Assembly: GCA_902651635.1 (NCBI GenBank)
Contig: CACRSC010000012.1
Coordinates: forward strand, 573,911 to 637,910
Direction of reading: 5' to 3'
Source: Mastigamoeba balamuthi
Lineage: Eukaryota; Evosea; Mastigamoebida; Mastigamoebidae
DNA length: 64,000 nt
The position numbers were made by a program, and so were the translations under genes. The notes beneath the pieces are model-generated. The model ran no database searches and had not been told where the DNA came from. It saw only the letters and a program-made list of their open reading frames with translations. Below are positions 21,615 to 33,869 of the stretch, piece after piece (positions within the stretch are counted from its first letter, which is position 1; every line of letters begins with the position of its first letter).

Positions 21615-24600
21615 TTAGACTGTGTGCAGCGATTCCAAGCCCATCAAGCCCTCCTCGTCGCCCACCTCCGCTGCGTTGGCCCGGAGCAGCTCGCACCCTC
21701 TTCTCACGTCCATGATCACGCCCTGCCCCTGCAGCAGCAGCCTCCCGAGGAGGCAGCTAGCCTGCGTGTGGCCCTGCGACGACGCCTGCTCGAGGCACGC
21801 AGCTGCGTGCTCGGGGCTCCTGCCCTCCCAGTCCTCCAGCAGAATGCTCGCCAGGGCGTACAGGGACTCCAGGTCTCCCTTCGACGCAGAGATTGTGTAC
21901 AGTCGCGCTGCCTCGCGCAGGTCCTGTTCCACGCCCTCGCCCTCCCAGTAGCACAGGGCCAGGTTGCAGATGGCGTCGACGTGGCCGTCGGTCGCGGCGA
22001 TGCGGTAGAGACGTGCGGCCTCTCTTGAGTCCTTGGGAACGCCGATGCCCTCGTCGTAGGCGGCGGCCAGGCGGTATGTGGCCTCTGTGTCTCCGCGCAT
22101 GGAAGCGTTCTGCAGGTGCTGTGCGGCCTCGGCTGCGTTGCCGTCCTGCTCGCACTCGCACGCCAGGTTGAATGCTGCGACTGGGTGCCCTCTGGCTTCG
22201 GCCTCTCGCCACAGCTCCGAGGCTCGCTCAGGCTCTCCCTGCTCGATCAGGTTGTTTCCCAGTAGCACCTTGGCGCCGCAATGGCCCTGATCGGCGGCCT
22301 TCTGGAGCAGCGCGAGGGCGGAAGATGGTGGCGTAGACGCCTCTGGGGCGGTTTCGTTGTCGGGCTCGTTCGAATCAATGTTGAAGCTGTGTGAAACACG
22401 ACCGACGAAGTAGAGGACAGCAGGGCATCCAGACTGCAGCGCGGGCTTGAGCAACTCCAGACAGCGGTTGGGCTCCTGCTCTTCCGAGAGCAGGTACTCG
22501 GCCTGTACCAGCAGCCAGCCGAGGCTCTTGCTCTTGCACTCGCGCAACGACGCCCACACGGGGCCCGTCTCGTGGTTGTACTTGCTGTTGTCCATGACGC
22601 TCTCCAGGAAGAACTCCGGGAACCACTCCGAGACGGCGCGGATTGCCGAGAACACTCTACCGAGCGGCGTGGCTGGCGGGGCATCCGCGATGCACCTGAG
22701 CAGCTTCCTGGCGCCCTCGAGCACAAAGGAACCCGAAACAGGGTCCCTGTCGAAGAAGCTGATAGCTTCGCGGAGCATCGCCTCGACGTCGTACGACGGC
22801 TTAACTTCCTGGGGCGGCGGCGTGGGCGGGGGCAGCGATGGCGCAATCGGCTGTTCGTGCACAGGCGGCAGAACGCTACTGTGCGTGCGCGTGCGCGTGC
22901 GGTCTGTCCTCGGGTCGGAAGAGAACGAGCTGCTCGCGTCCTCCGACAATGACGACGAGGTGGCTGCGGTGAGACGATGCTCCCTGATGGACTCGAGCAT
23001 GGCGTCTGTGACTGCTACGGCGAGCACGCGCTCGGGTCGAGCTGCCGCCCCGCACCCAACTTCTCCCGGCTGACTCTCGATCACCGCCTGGCTCTCGGTG
23101 TGCTGGAGCACAGGGGGTATCTCCTTGACGTGGCTGCACGCCGGTATGTCCTTGGTCTCCTGCGGAGAGACGGACTTGACAACGCGGATGGCGTTCAGGG
23201 CAATGTCGCCGGGCTCTGAGACAAACGACGACGAGCGGCTGCGCTCGCCGTTGAGCTCCGAGAACGCCTCCTTGACCGCGTCGTTGATGAAGTTGTATCC
23301 CTCCTCGCCCAGCAGGACCTTGTCCAGGCAATCCCTCTGCGAGAGACCAGTCAGCACGTGTCGCAAGCGCCGCGTTCCACAAAAGAAGCACGTGCCTGGA
23401 TTTGCTCCATCGGGCAGATGATCTTGCAGCGGCGCATGATCCACACGATGGCGCACGTGAGGCAGAACGACCACGCGGCAGCCGCCGAGGCACCCGCTAG
23501 CTGTATGGCGGGCTGCACCCAGTGGTGGCTGATCCAGCCTCCCGGGTGGCAGTTGGGCTCGTTGACCACGCAGCTCGTGCCGTCGAGACTGATGATCTTG
23601 GGGTCCGCGAATATGCCGGTCAGAATCAGCCCGATGAACCCGCTGACGCCGTGGCACGAGAAGGCCATGAACGTGTCGTCGACCTTGAGGATCTTGTTGA
23701 GCCCCGTGGCCGTCGCCCAGCTGCCGAGCCCCGAGAGGACACCCAGCGCCAGGCACGCGTGGGTGCCGATGCTGCCCGAGGCCGGGGTGGCGCACGCGAG
23801 CCCTGCGACCGCGCCCGTGCACATGGAAATCACGGACCACTTCTTCGTCTGAAAATACGTGCACGCCATCCACACGCCCCCGGCGAGGCTCGCGATCAGG
23901 TTCGTGTTCAGGACAGCGGCAGCAGCACGGACATTCGCACTCCCGCCAGACCCAGCTGTTGGCAGCAAGTCAGACAACGGGAACTCGCTCATTACAGGAA
24001 TTCAACCCCACAACAACCCCGAGACACAATTGACCTGGAGACGCGCGAGACGCACCGTTGAACCCGATCCAGCCGAACCAGAGGATCGTGGCCCCGAGGA
24101 TGACGAACGGGGCGTTGTTGCAGGCCTCGTTCTTGTTCTTGCGCGGCCCCATCGCCCACGCGAGCGCCAGCGACGCGAACCCCGAGCTGACCTCGACGGC
24201 CATCCCCCCGGCGTAGTCGAGGCCGCCGAGGTGCTTGAACCACCCGTTGGGCGCCCACGACCAGTAGGCGATGGGGTCGTAGACGACGGTGGTCCAGATG
24301 AAGACGAAGATCATGTACGGTATCATCATGATGCGCTCGGCGGCCCCGCTGAACACAATCGCAGCGGCGACGGTCGCGAACATCATCTCGAACGCGCAGA
24401 ACACGGCGTTGGGCACCGTCGGCGCCACGACGTTGGCGGGCCCCTCAATCACGTTGTTCAGACCGATCCATTCTGCCGGGACAGAGAGGGTGGGGACGGG
24501 TCAGAGGAGAACCACCCGGCTAATTTGGTTTCTTGCTTTGCCGTTCCGTTTAATAAAAAAAAGTGAAGATTCAAAGCGGTTGGGGAACGGGAAAGGGGTT

Positions 24601-25195
24601 GAGCGAGGGCGGGCGCACTCATGTTCCCGATGAAGCTGGAGCCCGTGTCGGAGAACGACAGCGAGAACCCCCACAAGTACCACTGTTGCGCGCGGCGGGG
24701 AACACGGTCAGAATGCGAGCCTCGCCCCAAACAAGGCAGGGGGGCAGTGCCCCCCGGCAAAAATAAGGGGGGCCGCCGTGCCTGCAGAGCGACGAGGGGG
24801 AACGCCACGATTGTCGACATCATCGTGTGCATCACGCTGCGCGGAGACACCGTGCCGCCCGCGTAGAACAGTCCGAGGCCCGGAGTCTGCAGCACGCACA
24901 CATTGCCCCCCGCGCGCAACACGTGAGCACGCCCGCACGCGGAGGCCCTGCAGGGGCGAGCGCGGCAACACACAGGGAGACAAAAGCGAGAAAAAATAAA
25001 TAAAGCGGGGGTGACGAAAAGAGGTGCACCATGAAGAGCACCAGCGCAGTGCACACCTGCGAGCGGGCGCGCGGCGCGTTAGCATCGGTAAGGGTCCCGG
25101 AGGTGCCGCACCAGCAGCCACGCGGTGTCGCCCGTGTCGTACGCGCGCGGGCTCGCCAGAAACGCGGCGCCGGCGCTGACTGGGGGCGCCTCCAT
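21615..25195 (-). CDS. Ammonium transporter fused to a C-terminal Sel1-like repeat domain
   Basis: ATG at 25195. Exons give a complete Amt/Mep channel: ALVLFMTPGLGLFYAGG, VALQWYLWGFSLSF, FEMMFATVAAAIVFSG, DYAGG, GWIGFNAGS, FSCHGVSGF. The first twin-histidine position is Glu (24192-24194); the second His is kept (23651-23653). The membrane part ends CKIICPMEQIQ and is joined by a 59-nt intron (23337-23395, GC donor) to RDCLDKVLLGEEGYNF, the normal Amt C-terminal tail. The same exon runs on without a stop through a Ser/Pro-rich linker and about seven Sel1-like repeats (NLALCYWEGEGVEQDLREA and similar) to 21615. Predicted: plasma-membrane transporter with a large cytosolic scaffold. Confidence 0.8.
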
Positions 25196-25529
25196 CTCTT
25201 CCTGCTTTCGGCAATACTTTACCCTTAGGAAAAAATCTGCAGATCAGTCTCTGTCCGTCCGCCGGTGCACCCCACCCGGCATCATTGACAGGCGCTTGAT
25301 GATGTGGATTGTGCAACACAGGAACCTGGGAGGCGACGAGGGATTGCCCGCACGCTCTCTGTGTGACGTCACCGCCGTGTGTACGGTCGGTGGTTTCTCG
25401 GGTCTCGCCTTTCAAGGAGCATTGTGCTGAGAAATGTAGCCGATCGGAAACTCAGAGCGAAGGCACACTGGGGGTGCCCCCACCCCGCAACCCACAGGGC
25501 CTTTGTCTGGGTGCTGATCTCAAATACAA
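25196..25529. other. Intergenic, nothing recognised
   Basis: Upstream region of the transporter gene and 3' flank of the small gene at 25530. No feature supported. Confidence 0.4.
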
Positions 25530-25874
25530 TTACTGCATTGCGTGCGATGCGGGCCGGTGTTGGTGAATTTGCAGGCCGAGGGCTTTCCGTATTGCCGCAT
25601 TGCCATGGCCAGGACCCTCCGCCAGTGCCTCATTCCAGCGCCGGGGTCGCCTGTCCCGCGCATGGCGCGTCCCTTGGCTGCTGCTTGTCGAAAACAGGGC
25701 TGCACACGCTGCATAGCCTGTGCATTGTGTCCTGTCAGTGCTTTCCCACAGAAAAGTACCCGATCACGCTCACCTCGACTCGATCTTGCCGCTCGTGGGC
25801 ATCGTGCGACGCCCGCACAGAGGACAGAACACGCGGGCCCGCTTGTCGACCGCATCGGGCCTTCTCTTGAGCAT
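25530..25874 (-). CDS. Small two-exon protein, possible zinc ribbon
   Basis: Too short and split to show as one long frame. Exon 1 runs from the ATG at 25874 to 25774 (FCPLCGRRTMPTSGKIES), donor GTGAGCG. After a 39-nt intron with a CTGAC branch-like site, exon 2 runs 25731-25530 (TQCTGYAACAALF, then WNEALAEGPGHGNAAIRKAL). Total 100 residues. CPLCG plus two later Cys could bind one zinc. The donor and acceptor are good and phase matches. No family recognised. Confidence 0.4.
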
Positions 25875-26443
25875 CTTCAGAGGCCCCCCGAGACGAAACC
25901 CGTTTTAGGCGATATCATTGGGAATGAAAAAACGGAGGCGCAACAGATGGCGCGGGGCTTGTACCCTGGTGGAGGGCGCAACGACGCGGACTGGCACCAG
26001 CGGGAGGTCGGATGACGGGCGCTGGGCGAGCCAGAGCCGCGCCTTGCTGTCGGACGCACACGCAGGCCCGGTGTCCTCTGGGCACTGGATCGCTCGGAGC
26101 ATCCCCTCGTGCGCGGTTTGCGCTGCCGTATCGCTGGTGGTGGTGAAACCGATCGAGTGCCGGGCCGCTCAGTGGTCGCCCGTCGGGAGCGGGTTCTCGG
26201 GGTGGTGTTTCGCGGTTCAAAAGTCGCCGGTGGTGAAGAAAAAAAGTTATCAGATAGAAGATATGAGATGTGTGCACCTGTGACAGGCATAACCTCTCCG
26301 GCGCTCCGAACCAGCACCGAAGAGCTCGGTGACCGCACGCGATCGCCGGGGTCGAGCGATCCCGCGAGTTCCTGATACTTCCCGTACTAGCACAGAGGAT
26401 ACGGGGCCGTCCCAGATATTTCTACAATCAAACAAAATTCGTT
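25875..26443. other. Intergenic, no gene recognised
   Basis: Between two divergent genes (25874 minus, 26444 plus), so it should hold both promoters. Purine-rich run near 26235. No exon or repeat seen. Confidence 0.4.
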
Positions 26444-27635
26444 ATGTACCCCGTTGTGGACGCTCGGGCTCAGGCCGAGGCCTGCGCGAGCGCCTTCCAC
26501 CCCCGCCTGGGCTCCAGCAGCCCCCTCAACCTCCTGGACGCCCACCTCCTGCCAGGCCTCTTCCAGCACTTCGTCTGCCCCCCGCCCCCGCTCGCTGGTC
26601 TGCGCCCTGAGCCTCGCGACCGGCTCTCCCCGAGCCCTCATCGTCGCGCCGCAGGCCACCTCCCACCGCGAGATCAACCTCCCGTGCACCCCGCTGCGAC
26701 CCGCGCGCCGCCCCGACGTGCGCTTCGTCTACGGCGAGGCGCTGTCGCTGTCCCCCCGGCGTGCTGTCGCCTGCTTCACGGCGCAGCTCGCTGACACGGA
26801 CCGCAGGCTCGTCGTCGGCGTCTACGCCCCGTCGGCGCACAGCAGGGGCACGTGGGAGGCCGTTCTGAGCTTCAGCAGCGGCCCGTCGGGGTTCATGCCG
26901 TGCTGTGCCGCGTCGGACGAGTGGGTGTTGCTCGAGTGCCTCGGGGCCGTCGTGGGCGTTGGCATCGCCGATAGGAACCTCGGGGCGCTCAGGACGCTGC
27001 CCACAGAGCCCGGCGGCTACAACTCGTTCGACGCGCTGGGCGGCGGCAGGTTCGCCCTCGCGACGCTGTCGAGGAACAAGTCGCGGCCTTCGAGCGTCCT
27101 CGTCGTCGACCTCGACGACCCTGAGTCGATACCCGCTGCCCTGGCCGCAAAGGAGGCCACACAGCACTGCACGATCCACGTCTCCGGCGAGACCTACGTC
27201 TCGGTCGAGTACTGGGTCGACGCGGTCTCTGGCCTGGCCTACATCCTCAAGACGACCAGCCTGAGCATGGGGCTCTCGCAGGAGTCGATGCCGCAGCAGA
27301 GGCACTGGCTGTCGCTGGGCCACACGATTTCGAACGACCTGTTCGCGGTGACGCTGGGCTCGACGGACGGCTGCGGCTGGACGTGGAAGTACTTCCTGTG
27401 GCAGATGCACGCAGATGGCTCGCGCACGCTGCTGTGCAACCCGGACCTCGGGGGCGAGTGGATCAACAACGGGAGGCCCGCCGCCTGCGAGGAGATGTTC
27501 TTCCTGCGTAGAAACGAGGACAACACCCTCCAGCTGCTCGTGCTCGATCTGGAGACAGGCCAGAGATTGGCGGCGATGTCCATCGACAGCGACCTCACAA
27601 AGGAAGGCCAAATAGTTGCAAGTTCTTGGTATTAA
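26444..27635 (+). CDS. Unknown protein, possible beta-propeller, with a frame break in a C-run
   Basis: ATG at 26444 opens a frame with an F-box-like helix (LNLLDAHLLPGLFQHFV). Good coding then moves to the +1 frame after about 26590 and continues to the stop at 27635 (LVVGVYAPSAHSRGTW, LVLDLETGQRL). No intron signals explain the shift. It falls in a CCCCCCGCCCCC run, so a sequencing error or a true frameshift are both possible. Repeated short strands with LVVD/LVLD motifs suggest a beta-propeller. Function unknown. Confidence 0.5.
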
Positions 27636-27715
27636 CCAGCACGTCTTTGAATTCGAATCAACGCTGCGAGTAGATTTGCGTATCTGCAAGCTCCGTACTA
27701 CCCGAGCACTCCGAA

Positions 27716-28609
27716 ATGAGACCCCACGAGCGCGAGCACGCGAGGCCACGGTGTAAGAAAGTTGCGCTGGGCGCCGTCGTCGGCCTTGCGGTGCTGACGT
27801 ATGTCTTCTCGCGGCCTTCGAGCTCGGAGATCACTCGGACTGTCGGCACCCCGTCACCGCGAGACACAGCCTCAAACTGCGACAACAAGTGCCTGTATCT
27901 CAAAGGATTCAGGGCCCAGCCCGGCAGCTTCCAGAGGCCCAAGCAGGCGCCGCCTCTCAACAGCGCGCAGTACTGGGAGGACAGGTATAAGACCGGTGGA
28001 ACCAGCGGCATCGGGTCGTACGGCCTCAACGCCGAGTTCAAGGCCCGTGTGCTCAACACGTTCGTCCGCGATCACAACGTCGAGAGCGTCATCGAGTGGG
28101 GCGTGGGGGACGGCAACCAGCTGAAGCTGGCGCAGTACCCTAAGTACACCGGCATCGACGTGAGCCCCTGGGTGCTCCGCAAGACCGCTGCCATGTTCGC
28201 GCAGGACGACTCCAAGAGCTTCCTCGTCGTGTCGACGCTGGCTGGCGTGTACGACAAGGAATGCGTTCTGTCTGCAGACCTGGCGATGTCGCTCGACGTC
28301 GTGTACCACCTGGTTGAGGACGAGGCGCTCGACTACTACATGTGCGCGCTCGTAAACTCGGCGAGGCGATACCTGATCATCTTCGCTTGGCCGCCCGAGC
28401 GTCAAAGGGTGTACAAGGGCTCGCATGTGCGAGACATCAACTTTCACGGATGGATCGCGCAGTCTGCTCCGTGGTTTAAATTCGTCAAGAGGATCCCGAA
28501 CGAGGTCCAGGACACAGAGGCGGAGTTCTTCATCTACGAGAGGACCTACAATGCCAGCGCCGCCTCTCCCACTATTCCCACAGTCGTTAAGGCAGAACCG
28601 TCCACCTGA
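27716..28609 (+). CDS. Membrane-anchored class I SAM-dependent methyltransferase
   Basis: Single-exon gene of 297 residues. A signal-anchor helix at about 16-31 (VALGAVVGLAVLTYVF) precedes a methyltransferase domain. It opens with YWEDRYKTGGTSGIGSYG, has the SAM-binding loop VIEWGVGDGNQL and GIDVSPWVL, and ends with FHGWIAQSA and EFFIYERTY. This family is, to my knowledge, common in bacteria next to glycan or lipid genes. Lack of introns supports recent transfer. Substrate unknown. Confidence 0.75.
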   Translation: MRPHEREHARPRCKKVALGAVVGLAVLTYVFSRPSSSEITRTVGTPSPRDTASNCDNKCLYLKGFRAQPGSFQRPKQAPPLNSAQYWEDRYKTGGTSGIGSYGLNAEFKARVLNTFVRDHNVESVIEWGVGDGNQLKLAQYPKYTGIDVSPWVLRKTAAMFAQDDSKSFLVVSTLAGVYDKECVLSADLAMSLDVVYHLVEDEALDYYMCALVNSARRYLIIFAWPPERQRVYKGSHVRDINFHGWIAQSAPWFKFVKRIPNEVQDTEAEFFIYERTYNASAASPTIPTVVKAEPST

Positions 28610-28686
28610 GAAAACAACTGCAAATGCTGAATTGCAGCCCGCTCTTGGATGCTTCGATGAAACTGCAACTGAGTTCGCCTTGTTGC

Positions 28687-30246
<1,560 letters not shown>

Positions 30247-30387
30247 CTTCCGCGCGGGCGCCGGTGCTGCGGCCAGCAAAACAGCGTCAGATACCGCCGC
30301 GAAAGATCCGGGTATCTCGCCCCCTGGGTTGCAAAATTGGGTATCTCATCAAAGCGAAACCAACGGTTGGTCCAGCTCGCCCGCGCG

Positions 30388-33300
30388 ATGCAGAGCCAGG
30401 GTCCACCCAGCGACCCAAGGGGAACGGACGCGCCTGCCGTGCACCATTCCGAGTCGCCCCCCGCGAGCGGCCACGCCCGCCAGCTCACCGAGGAGCAGCC
30501 CCCGGTCTCTGCAGCGCCGCGCCCGCGCTATCCCCCCATGCGCCGCGCGTGCACCGGTCTGCCGCTTCCTTCACCGGAGCCAGCGCTCCCCCACGCTTCT
30601 CTCGCGCCGTCGGCCACGCCCCGCGACCCCCACGCGTCGGTCATTGCCGAGTTCGCGCGGCTGGGCATGGAGCTGGCGCGCAAGCTCGCCGAGGCTGGCA
30701 AGGTGCTGGCCCGCTGCCACGGGAAGATCGGGAGGCAGCTCGCCCACGACGCCAACGCGGCCCTCGCCAGCATGCAGGCTGCCACAAGCGCGGGGCACAG
30801 CGTGTGGGTCTCGCGGGCCTTCGCGGGCCCCAAGGGCAGCGACGGCTTCCTCCGGGATTTTGTCGCCAAGGTGCGCTGCTGCACAACTGTCACGATTTCC
30901 GGAGTGTGATGGTCTTTGATTACGTAGCACTATTCGATTCGGTGCGACTGACAGGCCTTCCGGAACAGAGTGCGCAGGACATGCTCGGGGCGCTGCAGGT
31001 GGTGGACGCTGATGGGCACGCCGCCCTGCGCACGGTGCTCCAGGCGCCCTACAGGGCTGCCGAGGTGATGCGCGGGCAGGGCGACGCCCTCGCTCTGGCG
31101 TACATCGCGCAGATCACAGGGGCGAAGATCGCGGGGGCCACGGTCGCAGAAGCGCCCGCAGGCGTCTCGCAGGCGATCGAGGAGACCAGGTCAGCCGCCA
31201 AGCTGCTCGAGAGGGTGGACACGAGAGTCCTGTGCATGCTGGACGCCCGAGACCTCTTCAGGAAGACGCAGATGGCGCGCATGGAGATGCCCCCGCTCAA
31301 GTTCCCCCTGATCTCGCGGCAGAGCATCGCAAAGGTCGTGACTTCGGAGGAGTTCGGCGTCAGCGTCAGGGTGCCGGTGCTCCTTGTTACGCTGAACGAG
31401 GACGGCGTGGCGTTGCTTCTGCCTCAGGCTCCGGGAGGTGGGTCGCATCAAAATGACCGTGTTTCTCCTCACGTGGCTTTCAGGGAAATACAAGTTCAAG
31501 CTGCTGCAGTGGTACGCGTTCCAGGACCTGTATGTCATCAAATCTGCAACCCAGAGCCTGTCCGTGAAACTAGCAGTAGAGGTTTGCATACTCAACCCTC
31601 TTTCGGTTGGTGACTGAGCCCTCCCCTCCCCTCGCTCGGCAGGGCGGCGCACGTCTGCCACCAGGGTGGGTTCCCCAGGAGCAAGGCAAGTGGGAACTCG
31701 AAGGTGGTGTGATCATCGGCACGCCGCCTCCGCATAGGCTTAAGGTGCCTGCCTACCTCCGCGGTTCTTAACATCCTATTAACTGTCTTTGGCCTCAGAA
31801 ATTGCGCGAGATCGTGTTCCAGAGCGAGACGGAGAAGGAGGGGTTCGTGTCGCACCTCATTAATCCCAAGGTCGTCGCAGAGAACGAGTACAAGCTCCCG
31901 TACTCCATGATCGGCGAGCTCCTCGAGGACGTGCTGTCGTACGAGAACTCCTTCATGTTCTGCACGCAGCTGGTCCCCCTTCTCGTCCACAAGGCGCTGC
32001 ACCACCTCATCGGCAATGGCCTCGCGAAGCATAGGGTACTCGTAATAGGGGTGCCGGGGTCGGTTCCTCACTTGCTTGATGCAGCTTATCATGACCGACG
32101 CCAGCGACAAGGTGGCCCAGCTGCGGAGGCAGGCGTGCAGAGGCATCTTGGACCTGCAGCCGAACCAGTCTGTCGACGAGGTTGCGGAGCTACTCAAGTG
32201 TTTCCTGCGCGAGCTGCTACTCCCCGTGATCCCTCCAGACGTCCAAGACATGTTCCACAAGATCCAGTTCAGCACCGACCAGCAAAAGGCGATCGTCGCG
32301 GCCTTCGAGCAACTCAGGCCCGCCTGCAGGACCCTACTGCGCGAGCTCCTCTCGTTCTTCTCCATCGTCGTGGACAACCAGCATATCAACTATATAAACG
32401 CACAGTGCCTGGCATCCGTCGTTGCCCCATTGATCGCGCGGCCCTCTGAGAAAGGCGACTTCAGCACCGTCGTGGCCACGATGATCGGCATGTACTGGGA
32501 CCTCTTCGAGGCACCACAGGCGCCCCTGGCCCCTTTCTACTCCCCGATCGACTTCGTCGGGCTGAGGAGGAAGTTGCTGGGCCACGACAAGGCCATCCGC
32601 GTGATGAGCCTTTCGCCCGACAACAAGGAGATGTGGTCACTCGACTCGGGCGGCGAGACGCGTGTGTGGGACACTAAGAGGTGTAACCTCGTCAAGACGT
32701 TTTCCACCGAGGTGAAGATGCCCTCCGCCTGCTGTACTGCTGGCAAGAGCATATGGGTCGGCTCTCTGACCGGCGTGTACGTTTTCGATCCCGAGACGAA
32801 AGCCGTCACGAGCGTGGTACGTTTCTCGTAGGCCCCTGTGCTCTTTCTTTCTCACTTCACCCTCTCGCAGATACCGAGCATCACCGTGCTGTCTCTCACG
32901 TATGTGGCGTGCCGGGACGAGGTGTGGTGCGGGATGGACGGGACGATCATGATGTTCAAGGCCAGCGGCGGCGTCGACTTGACCGATGGCGTTGTGATCG
33001 AGGCCCCGGAGGAGGAGGGCTCGCGTATCACGTTCTTCGCCATCTGCGTCGCCTCTACCAACTGCGTCTGGGCCGGCGGCCACAGGAAGGGCGTGTCGAT
33101 GCAAATGGTGCGCACTAGCCGTTGAGTGTTTGGCATCTGACCGCGGGTGTGGCCGCTCAGGTCCACGTGTACGACCTCGTGGGGGGCAAGTACGAGTGTG
33201 TGATGAAGCTGCCGAGCCACCCCAAGAAAATCACGTCGATCAAGGCGATCGGCGAGCAAATGTGGATGACGTCGGACGACTGCACAATCAGCGCGTGGGA

Positions 33301-33715
33301 CTCGAACACGTACGTGCGCCTGCGAACGATGGAGGCGCACATGGGCAGCGTCTTCTGGCTGTCGCCGCTCCCCGACCAGGTCTGGTCGTGCAGCTGGGAC
33401 AAGACGATCAGGATCTGGGACACCGAGTCGTTCGAGTGCCTCGGCGTCATCCGAGGTTACCACACCGACACAGTCAGCCACCTCGTGTCCTGCGTCGACG
33501 AGGCAAACTCGGTGTGGAACATCTGGTCCGCCTCGTTCGACAAGGTAGCGTCTTCCAACGGTTTTTCCCCTTCGTTTTTTTTCTTTGGCGTATCTCACGT
33601 AACCTTCTAATCCGGCGCGCACGCATAGTCGCTGTGCGTATGGTCTGTCCGGCCGCTGCCGTCGCAGACACAGAAGAATGCTCAAGGCCCGGCCGACTCT
33701 GCGACAACGAAATAA
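30388..33715 (+). CDS. RhoGAP-WD40 multidomain protein (possible DH-PH N-terminus)
   Basis: Start ATG taken at 30388; an in-frame ATG at 30238 overlaps the divergent gene. The N-terminal half is helical (VIAEFARLGMELARKLAE), followed by a PH-like segment (VLLVTLNEDGVALLL; KLLQWYAFQDLYVIKS) ending near 31830. This resembles a DH-PH exchange module but is too divergent to be sure. A RhoGAP domain follows: VPLLVHKALHHLIGNGL, candidate Arg finger in AKHRLI, and VDEVAELLKCFLRELLLPVIP. The C-terminus is a WD40 propeller (VWDTKRCNLVKTF; WSCSWDKTIRIWDTE). Seven introns close in frame. Probably controls Rac/Rho GTPases in the actin cortex. Confidence 0.8.
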
Positions 33716-33869
33716 CGCCCGGGTGCTGAAAGAAAAAAAAGCAGCTGAAAGCTAAACTTGTTGTTTTGAACGAATTGAAACAAACGAATCGAAGGCTATA
33801 CAGAAAGTTAGTTACATGTCGTTGTGGTCGCTGAGGGGAGAGGGCGCTAGCGCGCGCTGAAGCTGTTGT

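Noticed and set aside
23337-23395. Ammonium transporter ending at its own stop, with a separate Sel1 gene
   Set aside because: The unspliced tail lacks the conserved Amt C-terminus, and the Sel1 frame has no ATG before losing that motif. The spliced form explains both, though transcripts are needed.
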